From Persicobacter diffluens (GTDB lineage: Bacteria > Bacteroidota > Bacteroidia > Cytophagales > Cyclobacteriaceae), in assembly GCF_036244895.1 (NCBI RefSeq), contig NZ_BQKE01000002.1, positions 62,001-126,000 on the forward strand: a stretch of DNA of 64,000 bases. The letters are read 5' to 3'. Positions within the stretch are counted from its first letter, which is position 1, and every line of letters starts with the position of its first letter. The position numbers were made by a program, and so were the translations under genes. The notes under the pieces were generated by a model. It saw nothing but the letters and a program-made list of their open reading frames with translations. It ran no database searches and was not told the DNA's origin. Of this stretch, positions 54,790-63,722 are shown piece by piece.

Positions 54790-54930
54790 CTTTTTTGGGG
54801 GTGCCCTCCTGACGTCGGTCGGGCCCTTGGGCTCGCTCTTTGGCAGGGGCGGATACTATGTTTGTTAATGGCACCGCCCTGCCAAAGGAGCTCAAACAAG
54901 CCCCCGCGGTCCCTCACCCGTGGGGGCCAT
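54790..54930 (-). repeat. Family C GC-rich repeat / candidate structured RNA
   Basis: On the minus strand CCCACGGGTGAGGGACC, GGGGGCTTGTTTGAGCTCC, GGCAGGGCGG, then GAGCCCAAGGGCCCGACC. TTTGGCAGGGGCGG (54839-54852) pairs with CCGCCCTGCCAAA (54874-54886), and GCCCCC pairs with GGGGGC near 54900-54927. The blocks match the copies at 20639 and 21001. It starts right after the sulfatase stop. A frame running through it (54668-54895) is not protein-like. Confidence 0.65.
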
Positions 54931-54950
54931 GGTTAGTTTGAAATGCCTCA

Positions 54951-56390
54951 CTATGGAACAAAAATCTCCTTCTTTCTGGTGTAGGGGACCGGGAAAAGCA
55001 TAGGAAACTCCTTTTCCGGAAAGCAAAGGTCCAGGCTATCAAATTCTGCCTGTAGATTTTGGTAAATGGATTCCTCCCTGTTCCTTTGGTTTTCTTTTTG
55101 TGCCGGATCTGCGGAAAGGTGGAATAGTTTAGTGCGTACCTCTTCCTTGGGAAGTTTCTTCATATAGTTTTCCTGATCATTCCAGGTAATGATCCAGTCT
55201 CCTTTTCGGTAGGCATAATCGTCCATATAGCGCCAGTATAAATTTTCATGTGGTCTTTCAGTTGTTTTGCCCTGTAAATGCGGAATAATATTCACTCCGT
55301 CCAGGTCGGTGGAAGGGCTTATGCCTGCATGAGCCAAAAAGGTGGGGACAATATCCAGCGAGATTACCGGATGCGGATAACTTTGGCCCGCCGGTACCTG
55401 CCCCGGCCATTTGATGATGAAAGGCACCCGGATTCCCCCCTCATAAGTATCTCCCTTATAGCCTCGAAGTCCTCCGGTTTTTGACATGGTGATGTCCCCG
55501 GTATTGTAAGTGTGCGGACTGTTGATCGTTCGGGGAGAGCCATTATCCGAAAGGAAAACAATAGCCGTATTCTCCTCAATGCCCTTTTCCCGTAGCATTT
55601 CCATAATGGCCCCAACACCATCATCAATAGCCAGTGTCATACCGGCTAATATTCTTCGGTAAGGTAATGTATACTCCCGAAATTCATCCACCCGGTCCAG
55701 ATAACTTTGAGGGGCATCCCAGGGATAATGTACCGCATTATAGGCCAGATAGAGGAAGAAGGGTTCCTCCGCATTTCGTTCAATGAACTCCACGGCCTCC
55801 CTGCTGAATTCATCTGTCAGATAATTGCCTTTTTTATAATCAACAATTCCTTCTATTCCATTTACATTCCGGTGTATCGGCCATTGATCTTTGCCTTTTG
55901 CCTCTTCGTAAGTGCTGGCTGCTTCATAATAACTATGTCCACCAGCATAGAATCCATAAAAATAATCAAAATTGCGGTGGTGTGGTTTGAAATGATCTTC
56001 CGCTAGCCCGAAATGCCATTTCCCTATGGCACCGGTTTTATAGCCCGCAGCCTTTAGATAATCCTGTAACATAGGCTGATTTAAGGGAAATCCTTTGGTA
56101 GATTGCGCCCCGAAATTCCCGCAAATCCCAAAGCGATCCTGATACCTTCCGGAAATTAAGCCAGCTCTTGAAGGACCACAAACAGAAGAGGTCACATAGC
56201 CTTGTTGCATCCAGCTGCCCTCACTGGCTAATTTGTCAATATTGGGGGTGAGCATATCCTCCGCACCCATAAAGCCCAGGTCGCCAGCGCCCATATCATC
56301 AATCAGGATGATGATGAAATTATCAGGCTTTTGCGCCACTAAACCGTGAAAACTGAACAATAAAAATAATAGGGGGGTAAGTTTTAACAT
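54951..56390 (-). CDS. Exported formylglycine-dependent sulfatase
   Basis: Removes sulfate esters, probably from a glycan. The 479-residue protein has a signal peptide (MLKLTPLLFLLFSFHGLVAQ), the metal-binding Asp31-Asp32 in ILIDDMGAGDLG, and the S1-type sulfatase signature with Cys71 in SVCGPSRAGLISGR; Cys71 is converted to formylglycine in active enzymes. AIGKWHFG and IVFLSDNGSP complete the active site. The family length is typical. It lies downstream of the glycan region but is separated from it by several unrelated genes. The anaerobic or aerobic maturase is not in the window. Confidence 0.94.
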   Translation of the reverse strand: MLKLTPLLFLLFSFHGLVAQKPDNFIIILIDDMGAGDLGFMGAEDMLTPNIDKLASEGSWMQQGYVTSSVCGPSRAGLISGRYQDRFGICGNFGAQSTKGFPLNQPMLQDYLKAAGYKTGAIGKWHFGLAEDHFKPHHRNFDYFYGFYAGGHSYYEAASTYEEAKGKDQWPIHRNVNGIEGIVDYKKGNYLTDEFSREAVEFIERNAEEPFFLYLAYNAVHYPWDAPQSYLDRVDEFREYTLPYRRILAGMTLAIDDGVGAIMEMLREKGIEENTAIVFLSDNGSPRTINSPHTYNTGDITMSKTGGLRGYKGDTYEGGIRVPFIIKWPGQVPAGQSYPHPVISLDIVPTFLAHAGISPSTDLDGVNIIPHLQGKTTERPHENLYWRYMDDYAYRKGDWIITWNDQENYMKKLPKEEVRTKLFHLSADPAQKENQRNREESIYQNLQAEFDSLDLCFPEKEFPMLFPVPYTRKKEIFVP

Positions 56391-57216
56391 AATGAAAAAA
56401 TTGAATTCACATCCAAGGTGTGCAATTATGTGCTATATCTTTCAATATTCATTAAATATATAGCTTTTGTAGCAGCGGTATTCTGTAATTATTCAGGTGG
56501 TTATTACCGTTTAGGGATTAGCGAAATCATTGATATTGAGTTGTTAGTAAAGGGATTGTTCTCCGCTTTTTACCATTGATGGGCAATGAATTTCCAGCGA
56601 GCTTGAAGGGCAATTGATTGGCAGTTTAGAAAAGAATGATTAAGTAAAAGTGCTCGGAATGTGATTTAGGTATTCATGGTGGAATATGGTGAGTAATTAA
56701 AAAGTAGATTTGGTTACCATTATTATTCATTGCTCCCCGTCCTTTTGATGGTAAGGGCAGGGCTTTTTCATAAAAAGCTAGATCAGCCAATCAATACCTT
56801 ATATTAAATCATTAATCGTTTCTTTTTCATTTTCCTTGATAGAAAACGAAACAAAAAATCCAGGCTGTGATCAATGTCGGCGGGACAAAGCACCTGTGGT
56901 GGAATCCATCAAGGCGACATTTGGAGCAGGCAGGAGGCTGGTGAAATAGGGCTGAAATGTCACTGTGATGCCTTCTTGTCGCCAGCAGAACCTTTGTCTA
57001 TCCGTCCATTGATCAAGGCCGAACTGTTGATGTGGAAAATTTTATACGATAAAGCCAATGATGGAAAAGATAGAAAGCTAACCCATAAACAAGCGCGCAA
57101 ATCAAACAGACCATCATTGGGAACTAGATCATTCCTATAATTTGCCCATTTGTTGTTTGATGAAAAAGCCGTGATGGTAGGGGAGAGCAGCGATAAGCAT
57201 TCAGTTTGTTCCTTAA

Positions 57217-57376
57217 GAGCGTGTTTAAAAGCACACCATCCGGCTGCAAATTCGAATTATTGGAAGTGATTTTGGATAATTTCTCAACAATAGCGATGCT
57301 ATTCTCTGAATATAATCGGGTATCGCTTCTGCAATAATCAAATTTTTGATACGAATTTAGGCTTTTTAACACGCTC
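57217..57376 (-). repeat. Family A palindromic repeat, near consensus
   Basis: GAGCGTGTTTAAAAGCACAC at the left, CGGCTGCAAATTCGAATTAT, TAGCGATGCTATTCTC, GGGTATCGCTTCTGCAATAA, GGCTTTTTAACACGCTC at the right. The rest of the spacer 56391-57483 shows no gene that I can support; one open frame at 56874-57140 has no recognisable features. Confidence 0.95.
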
Positions 57377-57483
57377 TGAATTAGTCTGATCAATTATATT
57401 TTTCAGAGGCTTTTATTTATCAATCCTCTTAAATGTAAGTAGATTTAGCCTATATTAGCTTCATTTCAAAATATATATCTTCT

Positions 57484-58557
57484 ATGACCGACCTGTTAAA
57501 ATCTTTTGATACTTATAATGACTTTGTCCGGGGATTATATTTTACCCTGATTTATGAAGAAATTGCTTCCTCCGTAATGCACGAAACGCCTCTTCCGTCT
57601 TCAAAAGAAAACCGGGAAGCGGTAGAAAAAGTGTTGAATCTTCAAAATGGGGAGTTTGAATTGGTCTTCAATAACTGGAATACGGAAGACTCCGTGGATG
57701 CTGATTTTTCTCAAGACTATCCCTATGAGTCTGCTTACAGGTGCATCTCCCAAAAATATTTGATTTATATTCGGATGGAGGAGGATTCTCTGTTGGTGGA
57801 TTTCCTGTTTGACGGGAAGGACAAAGCACTTGAGCAGCGGGTGATGGAGCAAAATCATGCTCTTCGTAAAAGCTTTGGGTTGGAAAGAGCCCCGGCATTC
57901 AAAGTTTTAACGAAAAGTAATATCCAATTTCATACAGAGGATGTCCGGACAAAATTAATCAATTTAGATTTAAATTTTTATAATGATGATTTTATCCCGG
58001 TTCATGAGGAAATTGAAAAAGCCATGTCTGAACAAAGGTCTGGTTTGGTCTTGTTATACGGAAAGCCCGGAACCGGGAAAACTTCTTATATTAAAAGCCT
58101 TATCGGAAGTTTCCCGCAGTTGAACTTCATTTTTGTTCAAAATGAATTTGTGAATAATCTTTTAGATCCGGATTTTATAACTTTTTTATTAAGGCAACGA
58201 AATGCCGTACTGGTGATTGAGGATGCGGAAAAAGTTCTTAAAAACAGAGACAAGGTAAATGAAGATTCTGTTGTTTCAACTGTTTTGCAATTAACGGATG
58301 GCTTGTTTTCTGATTATTTAAATATTAAAGTGATTTGTACCTTTAATACCAGTTTAGCTTCTATCGATCAGGCATTATTGAGGAAGGGGCGAATGATTGG
58401 CAAATATGAGTTTGGGGATCTGTCACTAGAAAAGACTAACCAGTTATTAAAAGAAAGGGACCTACCCAAAGTGGAGGAAGGGCTGAGCCTTGCTAATATT
58501 TTTGGATTTGACCAGAAATCCTTTGATACGCAAAAGAAAAGGAGAATAGGATTTTGA
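57484..58557 (+). CDS. AAA-family ATPase of unknown role
   Basis: A 357-residue protein with a ~180-residue N-terminal domain of unknown fold, then an AAA core: Walker A LYGKPGTGKTS near residue 193, Walker B AVLVIEDAE near 245, sensor-1-like ICTFNTS, and an arginine-finger/sensor-2-like LLRKGRMIGKYEF. The C-terminal lid is short (NQLLKERDLPKVEEG). This architecture resembles the single AAA proteins similar to BCS1/CDC48-type fragments that are common in Bacteroidota. It stands alone; no partner gene (protease, nuclease or effector) is adjacent. Confidence 0.85.
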   Translation: MTDLLKSFDTYNDFVRGLYFTLIYEEIASSVMHETPLPSSKENREAVEKVLNLQNGEFELVFNNWNTEDSVDADFSQDYPYESAYRCISQKYLIYIRMEEDSLLVDFLFDGKDKALEQRVMEQNHALRKSFGLERAPAFKVLTKSNIQFHTEDVRTKLINLDLNFYNDDFIPVHEEIEKAMSEQRSGLVLLYGKPGTGKTSYIKSLIGSFPQLNFIFVQNEFVNNLLDPDFITFLLRQRNAVLVIEDAEKVLKNRDKVNEDSVVSTVLQLTDGLFSDYLNIKVICTFNTSLASIDQALLRKGRMIGKYEFGDLSLEKTNQLLKERDLPKVEEGLSLANIFGFDQKSFDTQKKRRIGF

Positions 58558-58692
58558 TTTTTTAAAAGATAGAAAAGGTTTTTTCTGACAGCACTAAGAC
58601 TGGGTTGTTCACTATTAGTTGGTGCCAGGCCATCCATTTTGAGTGTGAAAAAGCTATTAGGAGCCTGTTGATGTCGCTTCCAGGATAATCGA

Positions 58693-58869
58693 CCTAAGCC
58701 GAATTATACGCCGCCAAATTCATTGATCCGGCTCAGGAGGCTTAATTTCAGTCTGTTCCAGATTTTTTTCTTTGGGCTAATTGAAAACCGATAAAGCCAA
58801 TTTTAACAAACTGAAATAGAGCGGTTTAACGCAATGACCTGCATCCGGGCTTGAATAATTCGGCTTAAT
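58693..58869. repeat. Family B repeat, rearranged remnant
   Basis: Left CTAAGCCGAATTATACGCCG and right CTTGAATAATTCGGCTTAA are both B right-type termini; the interior TTTGGGCTAATTGAAAACCG and AGCCAATTTTAACAAA match the copy at 60811. The rest of 58558-58945 is empty. Confidence 0.55.
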
Positions 58870-58945
58870 ATTTTACGCTTCTGGCACCGTTTTAATGAGC
58901 AAACTATTGAAGCCAATTTTCATTTTGAAATGATAATTTTCGGTC

Positions 58946-59489
58946 TTATTTCAGCCGGTCATTTATTTGCTTTTGCCATTTGGCAGCTTCTTCAAGACTG
59001 AAATCATATTGATTTCCATCAGAAGTGGTAATTTTGATTTGGTCATTTTTAAACAGGCCAGAGTTTTCCTGCTTCACCACTTGACTGATATGGTCATAAG
59101 TAATTTGAATTTGATCGAATTGGCCCGACTTCTTATCCGTAGTGAAGATTACTTTTTTATCCGTTAAAAATAATTTCCCGTACACGGTGTTTTTTCCTGT
59201 GTTCAGACTGGCAAATCCTTCCATTTCAACGGTATCCTCAGCTGATAATTCTGCCAGCAATTTTTTATTTCTCCGCTTGATGAAATTGGTTAAAAGGTAA
59301 GGCCAGCTAAAACTAGATAGGAGTCCGAAGAGCGCAGATTGGAATACAATTTTTTCAATAGAAAGATATGGTTCAGAAAAAAAAGTATGTAATCAGTATG
59401 GTGAGGACTGCGAATCCTATGGAGGACTGAATAAACATTTGGATTCGTTTTTTCAGATCAAATTCGTAATGTTTCTTTCCGATTTCCAT
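58946..59489 (-). pseudogene. Two-TM membrane protein with PH-like C-terminal domain, split by a frameshift in an A8 tract
   Basis: The ATG at 59489 reads MEIGKKHYEFDLKKRIQ and a membrane segment (FIQSSIGFAVLTILITYFFF), then stops at 59373-59375. In the next frame the sequence continues SEPYLSIEKIVFQ, a second membrane segment (ALFGLLSSFSWPYLL), KRRNKKLLAELSAEDTVE and a ~80-residue GRAM/PH-like domain (GKLFLTDKKVIFTTDKK, ITTSDGNQYDFSLEEAAKW) to 58946. The frames meet at a run of eight A (59377-59384; T8 in the mRNA sense). Correcting one base restores a single ~181-residue protein. It may be a mutation, slippage-based switching or a sequence error. Confidence 0.65.
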
Positions 59490-59674
59490 AAAGGGTCATA
59501 GTAATTAATGGTTGCCAAATTAGATATAATGTTTACATAAGACTAAAAAATACAATTAAAATTATATTAAAGTAGTGGTCTTTCCACTGAATTTCGATTT
59601 TCCGTTGGTTGTCCTGCCCCAGGACTTTCCTGTAGTTGTTCCGTTCTTTCGTTTTAAATTTCTCATTTTCTCCT

Positions 59675-59711
59675 GAGCATTTCGGAAAAATGAAAATCAC
59701 TCGAAATGCTC
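59675..59711. other. Inverted repeat in non-coding spacer
   Basis: GAGCATTTCG (59675-59684) and CGAAATGCTC (59702-59711) are perfect 10-bp arms with a 17-nt loop. Nearby GTCCTG-CCC-CAGGAC forms another short hairpin. No gene is visible in 59490-59796, so these may belong to a small untranslated transcript. Confidence 0.4.
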
Positions 59712-59796
59712 CTATAGCCGGGTCAAAAAATAGGCTGCAACTGAGTCAGGACTCACGAAAATACTGAATGTGTTGGGGATGTCAGTTTTGGCTTAG

Positions 59797-59954
59797 ACCT
59801 CGTTTAAATGCGCGCCATACGGCCTCAAATTCGATTATGAAAGCGATTTTGGATAATTTCTCAACCATAGCGATGCTATTCTCTGAATATAATCGGGTAC
59901 CGTTTCTGCAATAATCAAATTTTCGCTGCGATCTTTGGCTTTTAAACACGCTTT
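59797..59954 (-). repeat. Family A palindromic repeat
   Basis: CGTTTAAATGCGCGCCATAC at the left, GAAAGCGATTTTGGATAATT, CATAGCGATGCTATTCTC, CGGGTACCGTTTCTGCAATA, GGCTTTTAAACACGC at the right. Confidence 0.9.
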
Positions 59955-60127
59955 TTGTCTTTTGAGGTAAAGATCATTAAGTATAAACAATCCAGCATAG
60001 GCGAGCCAGAAGGTAGTCCCATCCTCAAAGGTGATTTTTTCACATTTTATTTGAATTATATAGGGTATATATATTAAATAATCCATTTTAGGATTATTAT
60101 TGTTTTTTATTTAAAGCTAGCGTATAA

Positions 60128-60751
60128 ATGAAACTAATTAAGCAATCCATGATTTTGAGCATGATTTTTTTAATCTGCTCTTTTAATAATAGAAATCCAG
60201 AAAATCCGGAAAAATCAACACTATTCGAGCTTTTTGCTTTGGCGCCTATTACCTTATTTGATGGGACTTCTGAGGGAATTACCATAGAAGAAAAGAAGGA
60301 TTTGTGTATTCAAAAAGAATCTGATTCCTGGAAAATCACCTATTTGACTGATGAAAAAATGGAAGTAACCTGTAAATATCCGAGTTCTAGTATTACACTG
60401 TTTACCTTAGAAAGGAAAAGTAAGTCACCTATTCTTGTTGCCTTCACCGTAAATGAGCGGAATACCTCGGTTGAGTTGTGGGAGAAAGATAAAGGTGGAA
60501 ATCTTGAAAAAGTGGAGCTTCTGCCTACCGTTCACGCCAAGGACTTTTTTTTTATTGAAAACCAATTTGATGGTTTATCTAAATATAATAATAATGTGTA
60601 TTATTCAGTAGATACTGAAAAATTTATTATAGGTGCCGGATTATACACTTGGATGGAAAAGGAGTTCGAATTTAGACCGGTTGATTTCCAAATTGAATTA
60701 AAATGGGATGGGGAAAAATTTTATCCCGATAAACAAGTTATTGTCGATTAA
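60128..60751 (+). CDS. Exported protein of unknown function
   Basis: A 207-residue protein with an N-terminal hydrophobic signal (IKQSMILSMIFLICSF); the Cys after IFLI could be a lipobox, though the context is weak. The rest is beta-rich and soluble (DSWKITYLTDEKMEVTC, PILVAFTVNERNTSVELWEK, EFEFRPVDFQIELKW). I do not recognise the family. It is flanked by A and B repeats on both sides and has no operon partner. Confidence 0.65.
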   Translation: MKLIKQSMILSMIFLICSFNNRNPENPEKSTLFELFALAPITLFDGTSEGITIEEKKDLCIQKESDSWKITYLTDEKMEVTCKYPSSSITLFTLERKSKSPILVAFTVNERNTSVELWEKDKGGNLEKVELLPTVHAKDFFFIENQFDGLSKYNNNVYYSVDTEKFIIGAGLYTWMEKEFEFRPVDFQIELKWDGEKFYPDKQVIVD

Positions 60752-60810
60752 GCTGATGGTGGTTCATCTTTGTTCAATGGTCGGATGTCTTCTTTGGCAG
60801 GCCTTCAAAC

Positions 60811-61026
60811 AAGTTAACCTATTTTATTCCTTTTTAAATTCCCTTTCGCTGTAATGCGGGAAAAATAAGCTTATATCGGTTTTTATTAACGATGTAGCTG
60901 AATGAGGAGAGAGCAAGCTTAGCCAAATTTGGGCTGATTGAAAATCGGCAAAACCAATTTTAACAAAGTAAAATATTGTTTCTTATAATACTTGCCCGAA
61001 TCTATTGGTGAACCATTCGGCTTAAG
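60811..61026 (+). repeat. Family B repeat, diverged
   Basis: AAGTTAACCTATTTTATTCC at the left, CGCTGTAATGCGGGAAAAAT, GATGTAGCTGAATGAGGAG, CCAAATTTGGGCTG, TTGGTGAACCATTCGGC and TTAAG at the right. Confidence 0.75.
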
Positions 61027-61097
61027 CGTCCGGTAGGGTATTCTCACCTTTTATCTCGTTGGTTATTAATCCGTCATTTCTCCTCATTTTCCTTTAT

Positions 61098-61256
61098 AGC
61101 ATGTTTAAAAGCCAAAATTCGCAGCGAAAATTTGATTATTGCCAAAGCGATAGCCGATTATTTTGTGAGAATAGCATCGCTTTTTTTAAGAAATTATCCG
61201 AAATCGTTTCCAATAATTTCAATTTTGAGCCAGACGTTGCGCTTTTAAACATGCTC
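61098..61256 (+). repeat. Family A palindromic repeat
   Basis: AGCATGTTTAAAAGCCAAAA at the left, GCAGCGAAAATTTGATTATT, AATAGCATCGCT, TCGTTTCCAATAATTTC, GCGCTTTTAAACATGCTC at the right. Confidence 0.92.
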
Positions 61257-61380
61257 TTATTTTAAGTTTTATATAGGTGGGCGCAATGCCAAAGAAAAAA
61301 TTTGTTCTACCCTCCTTAATTCTCCTCTTCTTTATTTGGACTAATTCAAAATAAGTCTCATTTTTGCGACCGTTAATTAA

Positions 61381-63714
61381 ATGAAAGCATCCATGAGGCT
61401 ATATTTACTGTTATTCATTCTACTGATTTTTAACTTTTCGGGCTTTGGCCAGGGCATTATCAAGGGATCCCTAACGGATGATGCGGGTTTACCTCTTCCA
61501 TTTGCCAATGTCGGATTAGAGGAGCGGTCCGAAGGCACCAGTAGTGATGAAAATGGTGCTTTTCTGTTGGAAGCAATCCCGGCAGGTTCCTATACCCTGA
61601 TGATTACGTCGGTAGGTTTTCAGCCCTTGAAAAAGAGTATTACGCTAAACTCCGGGCAAACGCTTCGTCTTCAATTAAAAATGAAAGGGGAGGCAACCCA
61701 ATTACAGCAGGTCGAAATTGTGGGACGTAAGGAGGAGAGTTATAAGGATGATTATTCTTTTGCTGCGACCAAGACCGGTACCATGCTGAAGGATGTGCCA
61801 CAGTCCGTGAGTACGATTACCAAGGAATTAATTATCGATCAGCAAATCACGAAATTGGGCGAGGCAGTGAAGAATATTTCCGGTGTTTCCCAATTTACAG
61901 TATACAATGACCTGACCATCCGGGGCTTTCGTTCCCGCCAATCTCATTTGGTAAACGGTTTAAGAACTGCCTTCAGTTTTTGGACCCAGCCCAATATTAA
62001 TTTATATGAAAAAGTGGAAGTGGTAAAAGGTCCTGCTTCGGCCATGTTTGCCAACACCCGACCAGGCGGTACGATTAATTTTGTGACTAAAAAACCGCTA
62101 CAGGTCGCCGGAGTAACCGCGCAGGCCAGTGGGGGGAGTTTCAACACCTGGCAGGCCAATGTAGATGCCACCGGGCCTGTTGGTCAATCAGAGAAGTTTT
62201 TATACCGGGTAAATGCCGGCTATTCCAATACGGCTGGTTTTCGGGATTTGCAAGGGCAGGAAAGTTTCTATGTGGCACCTTCTTTCTCCTTTTTACCGAC
62301 GAACAGCACACGTATCAACCTGGACCTGGTATACCAGGGGGACCGGATGAAAATTGACCGGGGGCAAGCTGTGTATGATGGGTCCAATGATTTCTCGGTT
62401 ACGCCCATTACGCTGAGTACCTCAAGAGAAAATGATTATCTGGATCTGGATAATTATTATATGACCCTTTCGGTGAATCAGAAAATCACGAAAAATATCA
62501 ACTTTAATGCTTCCTATTTGAAGTTTAGAATGGACGGTGATTTAGCAGAACATCGCACCAACCGCAAATATTTAACACCTTCCGAGCTGGAATTGCGATA
62601 TGTCAACCGCCAGGAATATGAGTTAGCCGATAACCTGTCTGCTTATTTCGTGGCCAATGCCCAAACAGGGCCTTTGCAACACACGCTTTTATGGGGCGTT
62701 GATTACAGCACTAAAACTTATGATAAAAATGAGTGGGTGGCTATTGGAATGAATGATGGGGTCGCCAACTTTGACCTGGACCAGCCAGATAATAGTGCCG
62801 CAGATGTGAGTCAATATGACCGTTCCATTGAAATTGAAAAAGGGGCCGGGGCCTACAATCGTAATTATACGACCGGGGTATATTTGCAGGATCAGATCAA
62901 GTGGAATAAACTTCAGCTGCTACTGGGATTGCGTCAGGAATTTTATGCGGAGGAACGCCTGGATCAGGGCGATGAGGAGGCTATCCGACAAACCGCCTTT
63001 TTACCTCGTGTGGGACTGGTATACAGCGCACATGCTAACGTTAACATTTATGGAACCTATACGGAAGGCTTTGAACCTCAGGATTACCGCTTCAATACGC
63101 CACAATACGGAGGTCCTTTTGATCCGCTGAAATCAAAAATGGTCGAATTAGGGGCTAAGGGAGCTTTCTTTGAGGACCGTTTATCTGCTGCAATAGGCAT
63201 TTATCAAATTGATGTGGAGAATATCCTGATCAATGATCCGAACGATCCGGAGAAAAAAGAGCAAAGGGGTGGTGAACGATCGCAGGGTGTAGAGCTGGAT
63301 GTAGCCGGCCAAATTACACCCAGTCTTTCTTTGAGTATCAATTATGCCTTTAACAATGCCTACATTACTGATTCAGATAATGAAGAAGAAATTGGTCGCC
63401 AAAAAGAAAATGCACCGGTACATCAGGCTGGATTTTGGGGGAAATACACCCTGAAGGATGGCCCATTAAAAGGACTCGGTTTTGGTCTTGGAAGTCATTA
63501 TGTAGGGGACAGGGTCACCAATGTAGAGGGTTTGGTTTTCGATGATTATCTATTGTTTGATGCGGCCTTGTTTTATGAAGTAGGGAAGTTTAACTTTGCA
63601 GCCCATGCCAAGAATTTAATGAATGAGACTTATTATATCGGTGGATATAGTTACGACCGTTTGTTCCCGGGCATGCCCAGAAATTTTAGTTTATCATTGT
63701 CGATAAAGCTTTAA
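61381..63714 (+). CDS. TonB-dependent siderophore-type receptor
   Basis: Imports ferric siderophores or similar ligands across the outer membrane. The 777-residue protein has a signal peptide (RLYLLLFILLIFNFSGFGQ), a carboxypeptidase-regulatory-like domain (about 25-105; GSLTDDAGLPLPFANVGLEE), and a plug of the FpvA/FhuE kind (DVPQSVSTITKELI, LTIRGFRSRQSHLVNGLR, VKGPASAMFANTRPGGTINF). The barrel follows and ends NFSLSLSIKL. A PepSY-type membrane protein begins 8 nt after its stop, the usual partner in Bacteroidota iron-uptake operons. Confidence 0.93.
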   Translation: MKASMRLYLLLFILLIFNFSGFGQGIIKGSLTDDAGLPLPFANVGLEERSEGTSSDENGAFLLEAIPAGSYTLMITSVGFQPLKKSITLNSGQTLRLQLKMKGEATQLQQVEIVGRKEESYKDDYSFAATKTGTMLKDVPQSVSTITKELIIDQQITKLGEAVKNISGVSQFTVYNDLTIRGFRSRQSHLVNGLRTAFSFWTQPNINLYEKVEVVKGPASAMFANTRPGGTINFVTKKPLQVAGVTAQASGGSFNTWQANVDATGPVGQSEKFLYRVNAGYSNTAGFRDLQGQESFYVAPSFSFLPTNSTRINLDLVYQGDRMKIDRGQAVYDGSNDFSVTPITLSTSRENDYLDLDNYYMTLSVNQKITKNINFNASYLKFRMDGDLAEHRTNRKYLTPSELELRYVNRQEYELADNLSAYFVANAQTGPLQHTLLWGVDYSTKTYDKNEWVAIGMNDGVANFDLDQPDNSAADVSQYDRSIEIEKGAGAYNRNYTTGVYLQDQIKWNKLQLLLGLRQEFYAEERLDQGDEEAIRQTAFLPRVGLVYSAHANVNIYGTYTEGFEPQDYRFNTPQYGGPFDPLKSKMVELGAKGAFFEDRLSAAIGIYQIDVENILINDPNDPEKKEQRGGERSQGVELDVAGQITPSLSLSINYAFNNAYITDSDNEEEIGRQKENAPVHQAGFWGKYTLKDGPLKGLGFGLGSHYVGDRVTNVEGLVFDDYLLFDAALFYEVGKFNFAAHAKNLMNETYYIGGYSYDRLFPGMPRNFSLSLSIKL

Positions 63715-63722
63715 ATAGCTAA

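Noticed and set aside
54668..54895. 75-codon minus-strand frame
   Set aside because: It runs through the family C structured repeat and the promoter of the small genes; composition reflects the GC-rich hairpins, not a protein.
56874..57140. 88-codon plus-strand frame in the spacer before the family A copy
   Set aside because: No recognisable motif, signal or partner; the surrounding DNA looks non-coding. Kept out of the feature list.
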